Assembly (NCBI RefSeq): GCF_910592395.1
Contig: NC_088308.1
Span: 29,312,001-29,376,000, forward strand
Reading direction: 5' to 3'
Length of the DNA: 64,000 bases
Source: Lineus longissimus
Lineage: Eukaryota; Nemertea; Pilidiophora; Heteronemertea; Lineidae
The notes under the pieces were generated by a model. It was not told the origin of the DNA and searched no databases. It saw only the letters and a program-made list of their open reading frames with translations. Below are positions 10,906 to 23,742 of this stretch, in pieces. A program made the position numbers and the translations under genes. Each line of letters begins with the position of its first letter. Positions within the stretch are counted from its first letter, which is position 1.

Positions 10906-13900
10906 TGGCAATATATGATCATCTGAGACTGGCGAAGATACCAAATGACCCATCTGGTCAACAGAAACGATCGGAAAGCAAACACTGCGTTTGTTACAAA
11001 TCTGACAATGAATAATGACAGACAATCAACTCAAGGCATAACACTGCAGGTCCATGCCGATACTGTCAGCGATGACAGACCCATCATATTTCATCTCTCC
11101 TTATCAACCGGGAGTTTAATTCGATTAAAATATTCTCCAATTAGTCATGGTCTCAAGGCGCGATTAAACAGATCAGTTATTAGACCAAATCATCTCGATC
11201 ACTCGCAAACACAGCCGCCTGATTCACAACAAATTGCTCGGCAAAGACTTAGCGTAGATCATCTGGTTTTGTGGTTGAGATACGGTCTTGATTAACGTCG
11301 ATAACGCATCTGCAAAGTGCACCACATCCGGAAATATCACTGACAACGAAACATTAGGCTATGTTGATTCATAATCTATAAAAAATGGTATTTTGACCAT
11401 TAAGCCAATATTATTCATTCACTGCGGTATCGTCAAGGACCATCGAAATGATCCGCTTGATGTTTCGTTGTGTGCATAACAAACTTGTGATTGACAGTCG
11501 TAGTAGAAAGCCTTCCGCATTTCAGCGTGAACCTCACCCAAACGAAATCCTCGGATTTCCCCGGGATTTGGATGATTAGTTCATAGTACTGGCGTGGAGC
11601 GCATAGACAGTGTAGTAATGGTGTCTAACTTTGATAATGAAACCGCCTTCGCCGAGATTTCCAATAAACGCCAAACGGAGAACGGAAATTAGCTGGCCGA
11701 GTTGTTGAAAAAGTGAAACATCCGACACCAGCAAGTTAATTGGAAAGAAATAATCACCAAGCTGCTCATCATGTAGACGAACATAAGCTGCGAGACCGCT
11801 GATGATTTCTAACACCGTATCCTAATATTGAGGCGATACCTAGATTAGCTAGGTAAATACCCCATGTAGCCAATCATTTCAACATGCTCCTCCTGTATAA
11901 GCACCAGCCTCGTACGTATTCAGCTAAAGCTGCAGCGCGAAAAGCATAATTGTTTACTTATCAAGTTGCACCTACCAAGCGCCATAACGTTCACGCTTCC
12001 TCCAATTAATGATGGAGTTTAATTAAGAAGCACCAGTGTACACCATCATATCTGGCCCGTGCTAACCCTAGCAGAGGATCCCGTGTGTCTGTTCGCCAAT
12101 TTTAATCACCCAAACACCAGGGTGAGTCTATCAACACTCCATGCAGCTGCCACACTCGGTTCCCAAGCCACAGGAACAGTTGCTTCAACCATCAAACATG
12201 AGATTGATAGCCTTACTGAGGTATTTGGTTATATACTCATCACCAGTGCATTATACCTCTCTCCAAGGTGAGCAAACACGGCCAACATCAAGAAAAACGT
12301 GTCAAGAAAGTGAATTGCCCAATATTTCCTATGTTACAACTTTAAACAGATAGCAAGTTTGGGCTGACACCTTCATTTGTTAAGACGCCAGGGAAAATGG
12401 TAGCATGATATTTTGAATAACACTGGGTCCTGGTACCTATGTTCTACGCAGGTTTAACTCCAAAGGGAGTAGGCTTATAGATAAGAGTATGGCGCAGTTT
12501 ATTTTAGAATCTCACATGACTACAACATGATGCTGTGTTGGCATTGACATAGGCCTACTTTACCAATCCTTTGATAAACTAGAAAACTGGAGGTGTCAAA
12601 AACAACAAACCTAGATATCAGAAAATTGGGTTTGTGTTTGTCTGAACAGATTACATGAAGCCCAAAACTTCTCAAAGCTCCAAAAAGATTAAAGAACGAC
12701 CGGGATATATGATATGACTGTCCAACAAACTGTGAATCGCACTTTCCTCACAGATTTATCAGAGTTAATTTTGATGTAGACGTTACTGTTTATTGATCAT
12801 CAACCACAGTGCATTTTAAAGCAACATCACAATATCATTTGGTGGAGACGACCAGCTGCTGAGCTATTGAAAATCCAATGACCTTATCATTGTCATGCTG
12901 TGGAATGGTGATTAAAAAGTTAGCAGGGGAAACAATGCTTCGTAGGAATTAATCACGGGGCTTTGCGAGCAGCTGAACACTCTTATAGAGCACTGTAAGC
13001 ACGTTCAAGCGCCAAGCATCTGGATGGGGCAGAATCATTCAGGATTAATATTCTTATGAAGCATTTATGACTTATTTTCATTGTTTCTACGGAGAGTGAA
13101 CAAGGAAATAGTAATTTGGGTTTTCATGAGGATTTTGCGCAGCATAGCGCGGACTGGAATGTATGTTCGCTATATCATATCATATACAAACGTGACCGAA
13201 GCTGCCAATAGTTTTATAGTCTGTATGTGGCAGTTTCCGGTGACTTGCGACTGATGCCAATAGATATTGACAGCACCATACAGCATGTACAATGTGTTAT
13301 CGTGAAAGAATGTTTCATTGAGAGCAAACCAATATTAAGAAGATATCGTAGGGAAGTGTAACAGTAACCTTCCAACAAAACATTGTCCTGGCAGATGGTT
13401 CTTCATCGATCAGCAAATACTCAAACATAAAACAATAAGGAAATGATGCGATTGTTATTCTGACAATATGAAATTGTCCTTCCGAAGTTCAAACCAGCAA
13501 TCCAGCTTGGCCTCGCTGAAATCTACCGCGGCCACGTCACTGGAAACCAAAAGTTGGTTTCCTCTAATCCTCTGAGAATTGGAGCGAGACGCTTTGATGT
13601 ATTATTGATGGAGTCTTCGTGCTGGTCCTGTTGTACACCGCCAGTCCTGGTGTATTCCGGGACACAGGTGCTCAAACATCCCCATCTAATTCGTTGCATA
13701 CGACTTTGATATAGTCAGCCATTTTATGTGGCTCAGGAGGGCTTGTATTGTGCGAGGAGCTGAAGCTGGTCGTAAAACCTGGAATTAGGGTTTTCAGTGC
13801 GTCAGTAATACCTGTTTTATAGTCCACTCTGACGGTGATGTCATTAAGAATGCATACAGTTGATAATTAATGGTCAGACATAAAGGCTGAGTCCTATCTC

Positions 13901-14954
13901 TCGCCGCCAGCCCTCATCACTGACACCAGTTCTCGGGATGGCTCAGACACACAGGATTAACGCTTCTCGGAGTCTCCTTTCCGAATAGATACATAAGGAT
14001 TTTCTATGAAAAATATCCCAGTCATTTGTTTGCATCCATACTCTTGTAGACAAATTATCATGGCATTCTAGAGTAAGAGCCTAGCCAAGTTTGTTTTTGT
14101 GACACTTACTGTAATTAGACGATAGACTAACAAACAAATGAAATAGTAGCATCCGTGGAATGGAGCTAATGAGAGCATTGGGGGAATTACGTCAACAGTA
14201 TCAACCTTTTTTCCAAGGAACTTAATTAGTCTTCGCTGTTTCTGTCTAAATGGTACTCTTAAGCCTAATGACAGATGCTGATGAACGGTGACCTCGACAA
14301 TCGAGATGTGTTAGCTAAAGATGAAAATATTCAGGAAGGAAAATTCATCCACTTTGGTTTAGTTTGGGTTCCAATGGGAGTTACTTGCAAAGTTCCAATT
14401 ATTCAACTATTTAGCAAGTGAATTAAAAAGTATATTCTTGATTAGCAAATGTAATCAAAACCTTCTAAATATGTGCCAATTATATTGGTTCTAAACGGTT
14501 TCTGCTTTCCATCTCATTACGGATATTAGTTTTACGATGTTGCTCAGCAGCCAACGATAGATCATACCTTTACTTTTAAAAAACTCAATGTTATTCAATT
14601 CATTAAATTTAGATGTGCGAGCACAAGTGTCTTGAAAACTGTTATCGTAGCTAGCCATGTGAAATAACTAGGAGCGGTTGGAGATACTCCCAGTGGTGAC
14701 TTCAGATGAATGCGTTTGCAAAACTTCACCTGCGTGCCTTGAAAAATAACGAGAATAAATCGGTGTTTAGCTCACTCAGCTGAGGTTTGTATTCAAAAGG
14801 AGCAAAACATCATATTTCTGCTCAACATGGTTTTCTGGCAAACTTGTATGAACATATTCATAAAAGTCACTACTGTTCACATTCGAGGGTAATTAATACG
14901 GGCCTTTGGGTGTCGATCAGTCAATGGTCATAGCACAGAATCTCCCCTTTTTAA

Positions 14955-15194
14955 CCAGTCGACCTGCCGCTTACATCGGATATCAACGTGAGAGGCGCGT
15001 TCCCAAGCCTCGGGCGTACGGTAGCCGCCAAGACCAAGGAGATGTATGATGGGCTGAGCTACCCTGATCTTATCTCAGGATCTGTCAGATACAGCAGGTG
15101 GAAGACTGGTCAGCTTAACGCCAAGGCCCATCATGCCAGTGGTTACCCGCAAAATCCCCGAACAACTATGCAGCAAGAAATCCTTCAGGGTTAA
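14955..15194 (+). other. Possible terminal coding exon on the opposite strand (unrecognised protein)
   Basis: A frame open from 14955 to the TAA at 15192-15194 follows a good polypyrimidine-AG (TCTCCCCTTTTTAACCAG, ending at 14958). It reads about 78 residues downstream of the putative acceptor. Codons are typical of real coding sequence (many GCC, AAG, CTG and RNY codons), and the segment is GC-richer than its surroundings. I do not recognise the protein. An overlapping minus-strand frame (15075-15470) also looks partly coding-like, which weakens both. It could be the last exon of a gene nested in the HS3ST intron, a fossil exon, or chance. Confidence 0.22.
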
Positions 15195-17689
15195 CTGAGG
15201 CGCATATTTTGCTGACCGAGCTGACTTGGGATTCCACACGGGTGACGAACGCTGTACGATCCAGAGCATTACTTGGCATGTCTGACGCTTCTGCAAACCG
15301 TCTCTTACCACAGAAGTAGCTGCACCACCCACCAGCTTGAACAAACGATATCCCCTGTCAACAGAGCTAAACAACATTTGTTGAGAGAACACGTCAATCA
15401 CTATCTCTCCATCTGATAAAAAACGAATAGATTCACAGACGGGTGTTTTTCTCCGATTAAATGAAATCAAACCGGGTTGGTGTCGGTGCTAAACTTCATA
15501 CGCCTACCGCAATTTATTTTCTTACTCGGCCGCGTTTGATGTGAGTGAAGAAGGGAAAACATGAATTGAGGTTCACCCAAAGTGGACCTTAAATCGGGTG
15601 AGTAGAGTTGGCGTTGAATTTCAAAGGACAACGCCCAGGCTAATTTGAAATGACTCTCGTTGCAGGGGGTGATTGGTTTAGGAATCCTTGTTTTATTGTA
15701 ATGATGGGTGAAGATGTCTTCAGGACCACAAACATATGTGCATGGATGTTGATTTCATCAGTCATATCCTGCTATAAAACCCCCTAGAGACGTCCTATCC
15801 AAAGAAACTGTCAATTGGTACATATCAAGACACTTGATCATCTTTTTGACATTCTTTTTTTAACCAAATGGATGAAATGACAATAAGCAAACCGTCTGAT
15901 GTTTTTGTATCCAAGCGCGTGTAAAGAAAAGCCTTCTTGAAAGAATTGGTAGACAACAGCGATTTCTCACTGGTATAGAACAGCACAAGGCGAAAAGAGT
16001 AGAGCATACCTGCATTACTAACGGAATATTGCTGTTGAAAAGCTTTTATATCTCATCATACATGTAGTTTTATATGTATTCTATGTTTTGTTCTTTTCGT
16101 TAATGGACAGGTCCTAGCCTGGGGGACTTGCACTCACATAAAGGGAAATTAATGGACTCTCGCCGCAACGCTGTTGACGAAGAAAGTCTGTTTTGTGGAT
16201 AAATAATGCAATTCAAAATGCCGGAGATATCTTGTCAATGATGCAGGTGTGTCGATAAAAAGTCCCCAATCTAAAGAGATAGGTTAAGGTCACAATTGAA
16301 AGTATCTGAGGGTAGTACTGTCGTCATGGAGGGACTTTGAAATGGAGTTGGCAAAATGTGCCCAACAGAAGCATAATGAGCAACCAGAGGATGAAAACAA
16401 CAATATAACTGACCGCATTGTCTATACATGTAGTTACCCCCCTCCCTTGTCGATAGATATCTTCGGTGGCGCACTCTGAATCTCCTTCAGTTTGAACACA
16501 CTTTAAAAAACTAAATAAAAAAAATGCGAAAGGCGGTTTTTAGGAAACTCACGATGTCAATGTGGTCTATCAATAAAAAAATCGTAGTCAAATTGAATTG
16601 TGATTGACAGTTATGAGAATTAAACTGTTTTTTACAATATCCGATAAGTACATGAACAAATTGGCTAACACCACATTTTCACATAATCTTTTTGTAACTA
16701 ATACCTACTTTCTTTTAACATTATGCAAAGTTACAAGAAACAAGAGGTTTTAGAGGCTAGGGCTGGCGACAGACATATGGACTCGTCAGTGTGCCAAGGG
16801 AATATTTATGAAACATGCTGAATGAGGATTATTGTAAAAAGTTAGGATCCCATTGTGTAAATAACTAGCAGTACTAGAAGATATTTTATAATAATATCAT
16901 CGGCACTTTTGAATTGAGCAAAAGGTATAATAGTGAGGCGTCCGCAATATTTGAGATTATACTTTTAAACTCGAGCTCTTGTTCTACTGTATTGAACGGT
17001 TTGCAAGCAGTTGCAGTCATGGCTTATCCTCATCATTGTAGCCACCAGTCAATCGCGATCAGATCGAAGATTCCAAACATGTTTGCTGCGGTTTATTGTG
17101 GGATAAAGCCAAAGGCAAACGTGATAAAACGCTTAACATTACGAAAGTTAAAAACACTCACCCTTAATCAGTTATAAGGTAGACCTATTGGGCAAGAATG
17201 CAGCTATGATTGTTTACAGATCACAGATTATCAATTGATCTCAGGCAGTTAGAGCTACCTTTGCAATGTTGCCTCTTCACAAATCAATAGCTTATGACGT
17301 AAGGAGCTATTAGCTGGCGAAGGCGCTTGCTTCAATGAGATGCGATAATCAACACGAAGTCGGTGTAAATCTGAAGCTTGTGGACTAATTCCCCTGCAAA
17401 TTGAAGCTCCGACCGTTGCACAGCTGCAACTGTAGCATGGCAGTACTGTTACGCGGCAGAGACAGCTACTTAGACGACCAGCAAGTAACGACTGACCAGA
17501 GATATCAGTAAACTCATTAAGGATTCAATTCCATATACATGTAGATACTTTTCTCCCGTTTACGACAATTGGCGGCCGGCATTGGCAAAGCTGAATATGA
17601 CCAATCACGGTACTTGTTGAACGAACTGAAAACCGATAATCTCGCCAATATGATTGTTATAACTAGGTAATAGTGTATAGCTAGGTGGT

Positions 17690-17698
17690 GGGGGGGGG
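17690..17698 (+). repeat. G9 homopolymer
   Basis: Nine consecutive G residues, followed by ATAGGGG. This is one of four G or C runs of nine or more in the window. Confidence 0.9.
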
Positions 17699-19881
17699 AT
17701 AGGGGTTACACAATCACTCTTCTGGTGAAAGGAGACTGTTTCATGAATCAATGAAGGTCGCTTTGAGAGGCCTCAAGCAAGTCCGGCCAAAGCTAGTGCG
17801 ATACAAATGCAAGCGGCTCAGTGATGGAGCTGCGTAAAGCATCTTGAAGCCTCTAAATGGAAAGGTAAACGGGAAATTCAAGCTAAGACAGAGTGTGGAA
17901 ACCTGTGTTGAATGTTCACATGTCATGTTCGAATGTTTATAGCTCATTTCCCACTTGATCATACAGCTCACACTTTGGAGCGAAATGCTTCGTGCAGAGA
18001 CGTCTGGAGCTTTATTGAAAAGCTGGCTGGCTAAAGAGGTGGAATGAGCGTTAATACACTGACAACAGATTTCAAACGAGCTTTGGTCCCACACCAACCG
18101 ATCCGATTCTTCTTTTACGAAGTTGCTATCAACAATATCGTTCTGAATACGTCCAACATCTCCCCCTAATTCACCCCAACGGGATTAGGTGCACGTCAAC
18201 TGGAAAATCCATTACAATGGGTGATCATGTCAGCCGCAGCAATGACAAATGATCGAAAAGACCAGAATCAATAAATTCCTCGCCTGATGAATCGGGAATT
18301 CCTTGAGAGTCTACATGGCAGCAGAATATACAGGAAAAGTGTCTTTTCCTAGTCAGGTCATGGCTGACCACCAGGAGGTGGCATTACGGGTCAATTGCAG
18401 CGCCTTGCTGTTTTTAGTATGACACATTGGGAACAATCCCTGCCTCAATCCTGAGGGGGAAGTCTGTTCGAAGAAAGGTATGAATATGTTGGCATTCCAC
18501 GAGACTACTTGTAAGTGCCTTTTATAGTGAGTTTATGGCATATGTCATATAAATCATGATTTGTCTATCACACCAGTAGGAAGAGGTCAAGTGCTGTGAT
18601 TACTCTCCCTGTTTGTTCCTCTTATCTTCCACATTATATCTTCGTAGGCATATCAGGCTGTGTTTATGCTCACCAGACATCCACAGTTATTTCATTAGAT
18701 GTCATTAGTAATGCTTTAGTAAAGGCTCCATTCGACCTGGATCTCATGTCAATTCATGGATATTTAGTTTCATGGCTAATGGTATTGAATTCGAGTTGGT
18801 ATTTGACGAATGTCCAAAGTCAAGATGTTGATGTCTGACACCATTTCTATGTATATCATGACAATATTAATACATATACCATTGAGTGAGTATACATTAG
18901 GTGAGAGAGAGATGTCACAGGGCTGCTAAACAAACCTTTCACCTCATCGCATTGTGCCTGCAGCAAAGCCAAACTCAATGCCAATAATCCTGCAATGGCG
19001 AGAATGCTTGGTCAGAATGCATCTCCAATAGATATATGAACTGGTTGGCAATTTTTTGTTCCTCTCGCGGCAGGCGGAATCATTTTGTCTCTCGTAAAAA
19101 CCCGGTGTGTCCTTTACACGTCGATAGGAAAAGGGGAGAATGGGACATTATGGTACTAGTCACAATCTTACATTTCGAATGTGTGAGAACTTCAACGGAC
19201 AATTGCCCCTTGGGTAAAGATTGCGCCGATCATGCTGTGAGGACATTCATTATAAGATCAATGGAAATACACCTATTGTTAACTGTGTAGAGACCTGTAA
19301 TTTTCTATAGTAAACCTGTCAATGAACACAAGATGACATACTGATAAAATTTCCCATCGGTGCCTTTGTCGAGAAAGCAAATGACTGGGGCCATGCAGGA
19401 TATTCGCTCCACTCTCCCGGTTATTCTGGTAATTCACCAAACCGGGTGATCTGGGGCAGAAATAACGCGGATACAACGCCTGTCGTTGGGCCGCCTGTAG
19501 ACATTTGTAAGATTCGAGTTCACCATGTTTGTTGCTCAACCACTTCAAAGGCTAGAATCAGGCCTTAGTGCACCTAAATTGAAACGCACTGGTTCATGGT
19601 TCCTTGGCGTGCAATACAAAGTAGCCCCAACTCATGGTTGCTGCGATGGTTCACTTTCATAGCATTCGATAATAGCCAAGTGAACGGTTTGATTGAGACT
19701 AAAATGCTTCCTGCATATTCTAAATAAAACAAAAGCATCTCGAATCATTGCGTTGATGTGACTGCTCATGATTCAGCCGACATCCACCCTGCCTGTGGTG
19801 TTAGTGCTCTACTCGATCTGTTGATATGTTCTTCTGTTAGCTGCGACTTACTAACTTTCCCACACTCGTACCCAAACTCCA

Positions 19882-19903
19882 CCCCCCCCCCCCCCCCCCC
19901 CCC
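19882..19903 (+). repeat. C22 homopolymer tract
   Basis: There are twenty-two consecutive C residues after AACTCCA. In the HS3ST pre-mRNA, which is the minus strand, this would be G22 and able to form quadruplex structures. Exact length may be affected by sequencing error. Confidence 0.9.
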
Positions 19904-20500
19904 AGAAACAAAACAAGACCTTAATTGTGTTAGTTTTGTATTTTGATGATTGGATTTCTTGCAGGTTCAAAGCGTTGGTTTCCAGATGAATTCACGCCTA
20001 GGCCTTAATCATGGTTTTAGGGAAAGTCTATTGTTATTAAAACTCAGGTCAGTTAAAGTTTCACTCGGGGGCTTAGAAACAAAATATTATGGACAGAACT
20101 TGTTGATTAGCTTGCAGACGATTAAATTAATGAACTGTAAGTTATCCCAATGTCTAACTTAGTCACCAACAATGCCATTGGGCGAGCTCGGCTGAACATA
20201 GATAGGTCTAAATCTTTGTCTCAAGCGTCAAAGGCACCTGCCGGTCATGGAAGTATTCTTTTCTGTTAATGAGCTCGACACAATGAATCCATTCTCATAA
20301 GTATGTGAACGCAATGTGATTCGGACAATAACATTTATAAATGGTACTTCACTTGACATAGTAATTAACAACTTGATGTTACCCTCCTGAACAATGCTCA
20401 CAATGCATCACCCACGCCAGTCACACCATGCATTGCTCCATGCCACAATGGCTCCTCAATCCTTGTACTTGTGATTTGGTTTCGTGGAGTGTTTCCATGT

Positions 20501-20516
20501 TGATCAGTGCTGATCA
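20501..20516. repeat. Inverted repeat TGATCAG-TG-CTGATCA
   Basis: Seven-base arms flank a two-base centre. Its function is unknown. Confidence 0.5.
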
Positions 20517-22090
20517 TGGGGGAGTCAGTGAGGAGACAATTAGGGTCCCTTGTCATATCGAGGTCTTATCACCTGTGGCACCCACGACATGACATGGGAT
20601 TTCCGTGATATTACTGTCCTTGCTTCTCTAGAAGGTGTCCACTGAGCACATACCAGTTGGCCAGATGTTCAATCCCTTGGGGATCCAAAGCTTAGGATCA
20701 GCAAAAGTCACAACTAACAACTGTTTAAATGGGAGGTCGTTTGCAACTTTGCCCATACCTGTAACTCCTATAGAAATCAATAAGAAAACACTTAGCAACC
20801 ATTAGATGGCCACAGAAGGGGACAATATTGCTCAACTTTGGAGTGGATTGGATCAAAATATGTATATTACACGTTAACTGTACAAACATTGGCCTCCTTT
20901 GGTAGCTGGTTACGTGCTTATTAAGATTAATGTGCGAAAATGCCAACAATTCTAAGAGCGAATGAAAATGTTTTGGCAGAATGATGTCAAGCTATTTGAT
21001 GAGTGTCGATTGAGGGTTATTGTTCACGGTTCCTCAAGCGGAATAGAGACCGTATTGTGTTACATGAGGTCGATCGATTTTAGGTAGGGTGATGACGTAA
21101 TCTAAATGATCCAGTATTGATGAGTGTAATTAGCCGGAAATGGTAATGAGTATGAGGTATAGGTATATTGTAACTGCCTGCCAGTGTTATGTGGCGTTGG
21201 CTCGTGTTACTGTTCTAATTTTGTTGCGATCTTGCCCCAGGCAAGAAAAGGTTTCGCATTACAAGCCAAGGTCGTGATTTGGTGCAACCATGAGTAATAT
21301 TGGCTCAAATGTCTCCAAGTTAACAGGGTGTGTCTATTGTTTAATCAAAGTGCTAACTTGATTAAAGGAAACCGACAACTCAGTTGCTTCCTCTCCCGGC
21401 ATTAAGTAGGGAGCAGAGTAAGTGTACAGCCCTAGTCATCATTTTGCTGGATGGCAAATAACTCCACCCTCGGGGAGTGATAGACTAAAAGAAAAAACTT
21501 CCCTTCATTGCGCCCTGCTGCACAATGCCAGGTTGTCAATTCATTTCAATAGAGTGATAATGTTAACCTATAGATGGAAATCTTGGAATCGATCTGTTTA
21601 GAATATACATGTTTGCCTGAAAACTATTAGAGCCTCATCTCTGAGTTAAATACATCCGTCTAAAAATAACGAAGGAAATCACTAGGGAAATGAAGGGAGG
21701 CTCAAGTCAATTTCATCTTAACACTAAGCGACTCTTAAGCGTGAAGCACGTTTTCTCCGCAGCGTCTCATGTTTGCACAGGAATATCTAATACACTCTCC
21801 AATCCATCAGATTTCAATGAATTGGAATAATATTTGCCCAGTTTACATTTAATAGCACATCAGTGATTCAAGTAAACGCTTTAATTGTTGGAAGAGCGGC
21901 TGGTGAGGGTACTTCGACTTTGCAACTAAACATCCGTTGCACCAACGTCAATCATGAAACCATGAGGGTTGACTTCCTCTCCTTGTTATGTTCTTCCCAC
22001 ATTGAGGTGTAGGCCCAAGTAATTCGGTGCGGATCTCTCAGACAGTGTCACTACTCATCGATCTTACCAACTCTGCATCATGCAAAAATT

Positions 22091-22106
22091 TATATTTATA
22101 AATATA
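22091..22106. repeat. 16-bp AT-only palindrome in an AT-rich block
   Basis: TATATTTATAAATATA equals its reverse complement. It lies in a roughly 50-bp almost pure AT block (22085-22135) with further partial self-complementarity. This is probably a low-stability DNA element. Confidence 0.6.
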
Positions 22107-22955
22107 TTATTTATCATAAATATAGTATTTATAAGATCTTGTAAAGTTTTTACTGCATAAAAACCAAACGCAATTTATATCCATCTGTATTACTAAGCTG
22201 ATTCGCATGAAGGCGAAGCGAAAAATATCTTTCACTGTTTAGGCATTTGACTTGCTTCAAGGAAAATGAATGGTATCTACTGAGAGGTGTGAGTTGCCTG
22301 TGGCATTGTTTTGACGTGATTTCTCGAGGAGATCTTCACCATACAGCAGATACCCACTTTAAGCATACATAAGACGTTTGGCGTTCCCAACAAAGCAACT
22401 GCTTGTAGCTGCATTTGTCACCCCACCAGTTGCTGCATGCCAATGCCTCGTTGCACTAACGGCGAAATACCACAAGAGATAAAAACAATCGCAAGAACTC
22501 CACGGAAATGGAGATCAGGCGAGGCTGTTAGGGATATTGCCGTGTCAATACACTGGACCAATCGGTCCAAGTACGCAAGCGAATACCTCATATGCAGTTG
22601 CCAGGCTACCCGAGGAATAAATGGCTAAAAGAACCGAATGTGTGATTTGTCCCCTCCGCTCCGATGCCTTTTTGCTTGCTTCGTTTCCCCCTTGTTATGA
22701 GCTCGCCATGGTAAAGTGAGGCGCTATCATAAGCGATGGTGCTCCCAACATTAATCTTCTATGTTAGTCCGACAGTCAGGTTTGATATAGGTCCTCAAGT
22801 CGAGCTTACGCTACGGCAATAGAGATACGATTGGGTATCGATCAGGCACCAGGATCACGGGAGTAAATACTAGATGCAGGGAGACTATCGAGAGAACACA
22901 TTGGAGGTTGATGTTACTGATCTGGAGCAGTAACGTAAATCATTGGCAATTTGTG

Positions 22956-22979
22956 CCGGAATGTTTGGTGTCATTCCGG
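22956..22979. repeat. Hairpin with 8-bp perfect arms
   Basis: CCGGAATG and CATTCCGG flank an 8-base spacer TTTGGTGT. No associated gene is seen. Confidence 0.6.
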
Positions 22980-22996
22980 TTAAGGGGCGAGTTTGC

Positions 22997-23005
22997 GGGG
23001 GGGGG
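22997..23005 (+). repeat. G9 homopolymer
   Basis: Nine G residues within GTTTGCGGGGGGGGGAGC. Confidence 0.9.
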
Positions 23006-23728
23006 AGCTACTTGGTGATTGCTGAGTCTGTCTTCTCGATGCGTGAGAACTTCTAAACGGTATCGCTCTATGAGGATAGCTGGCTGGCTGACGGACGAAT
23101 TACTATTACTACAGAGTCATGATGTTTTGGTAACAAGGTCTTCAGGCGCATTCGCCAGTGATGCTATGAGCTGAAGCGCGTGTGTTCATCCTAGCCATCA
23201 CTTTGTCACATGACCTTTTAAAGTCAACATGGAGTCACGCCATAAAGGCGACCATAACTTCGCCGTAACGGCTTGCGACTGCTATAAGACTTAAGATGGA
23301 GTGACAAGACCGTGTTCTTGGAGTGATTGATTCGCTAGCTCTGCGGTCTGTACACAACTGATAAGACGATCACTGCACTACATTTTGATTTGGGGAGATT
23401 AAAGTATCATCACACAGTAAACGATACGGATTTACACGCGTGTTGATGAGGCAATAGTCGATAATTTGCCGAGTCAGTTCGATCTGTGACAAGCCGGCCG
23501 GTAAGATCTGATAGGCATTTAGTGGAATCGGATAGATAATTGGATCGAAACGTGATGCTAGAGAGATACTATGCTGTTCTGGAACGCAAGCGCTTCTGTG
23601 CGGCAGCAGTCTGCCTTTGAGAGGTATTGTGCATCCCAATGCCACATGTTGCTTGGGTATGACTCACGCTAGCAGACCCATCTCGCCTTGAAGGAGATGA
23701 CTGTTAGGAGGGACATTGATTCGATCAT

Positions 23729-23742
23729 CTATTGATCAATAG
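23729..23742. repeat. 14-bp perfect palindrome
   Basis: CTATTGATCAATAG equals its reverse complement and has an ATCAAT-like core. It may be a protein-binding site or chance. Confidence 0.45.

Larger units (their letters stand above)
10906..19881. other. Intron segment, mostly featureless
   Basis: This is AT-rich intronic DNA without recognisable transposon proteins or RNA genes. The exception is a coding-like open frame with a good acceptor at 14955-15194 (+). A nine-G run lies at 17690-17698. Confidence 0.5.
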
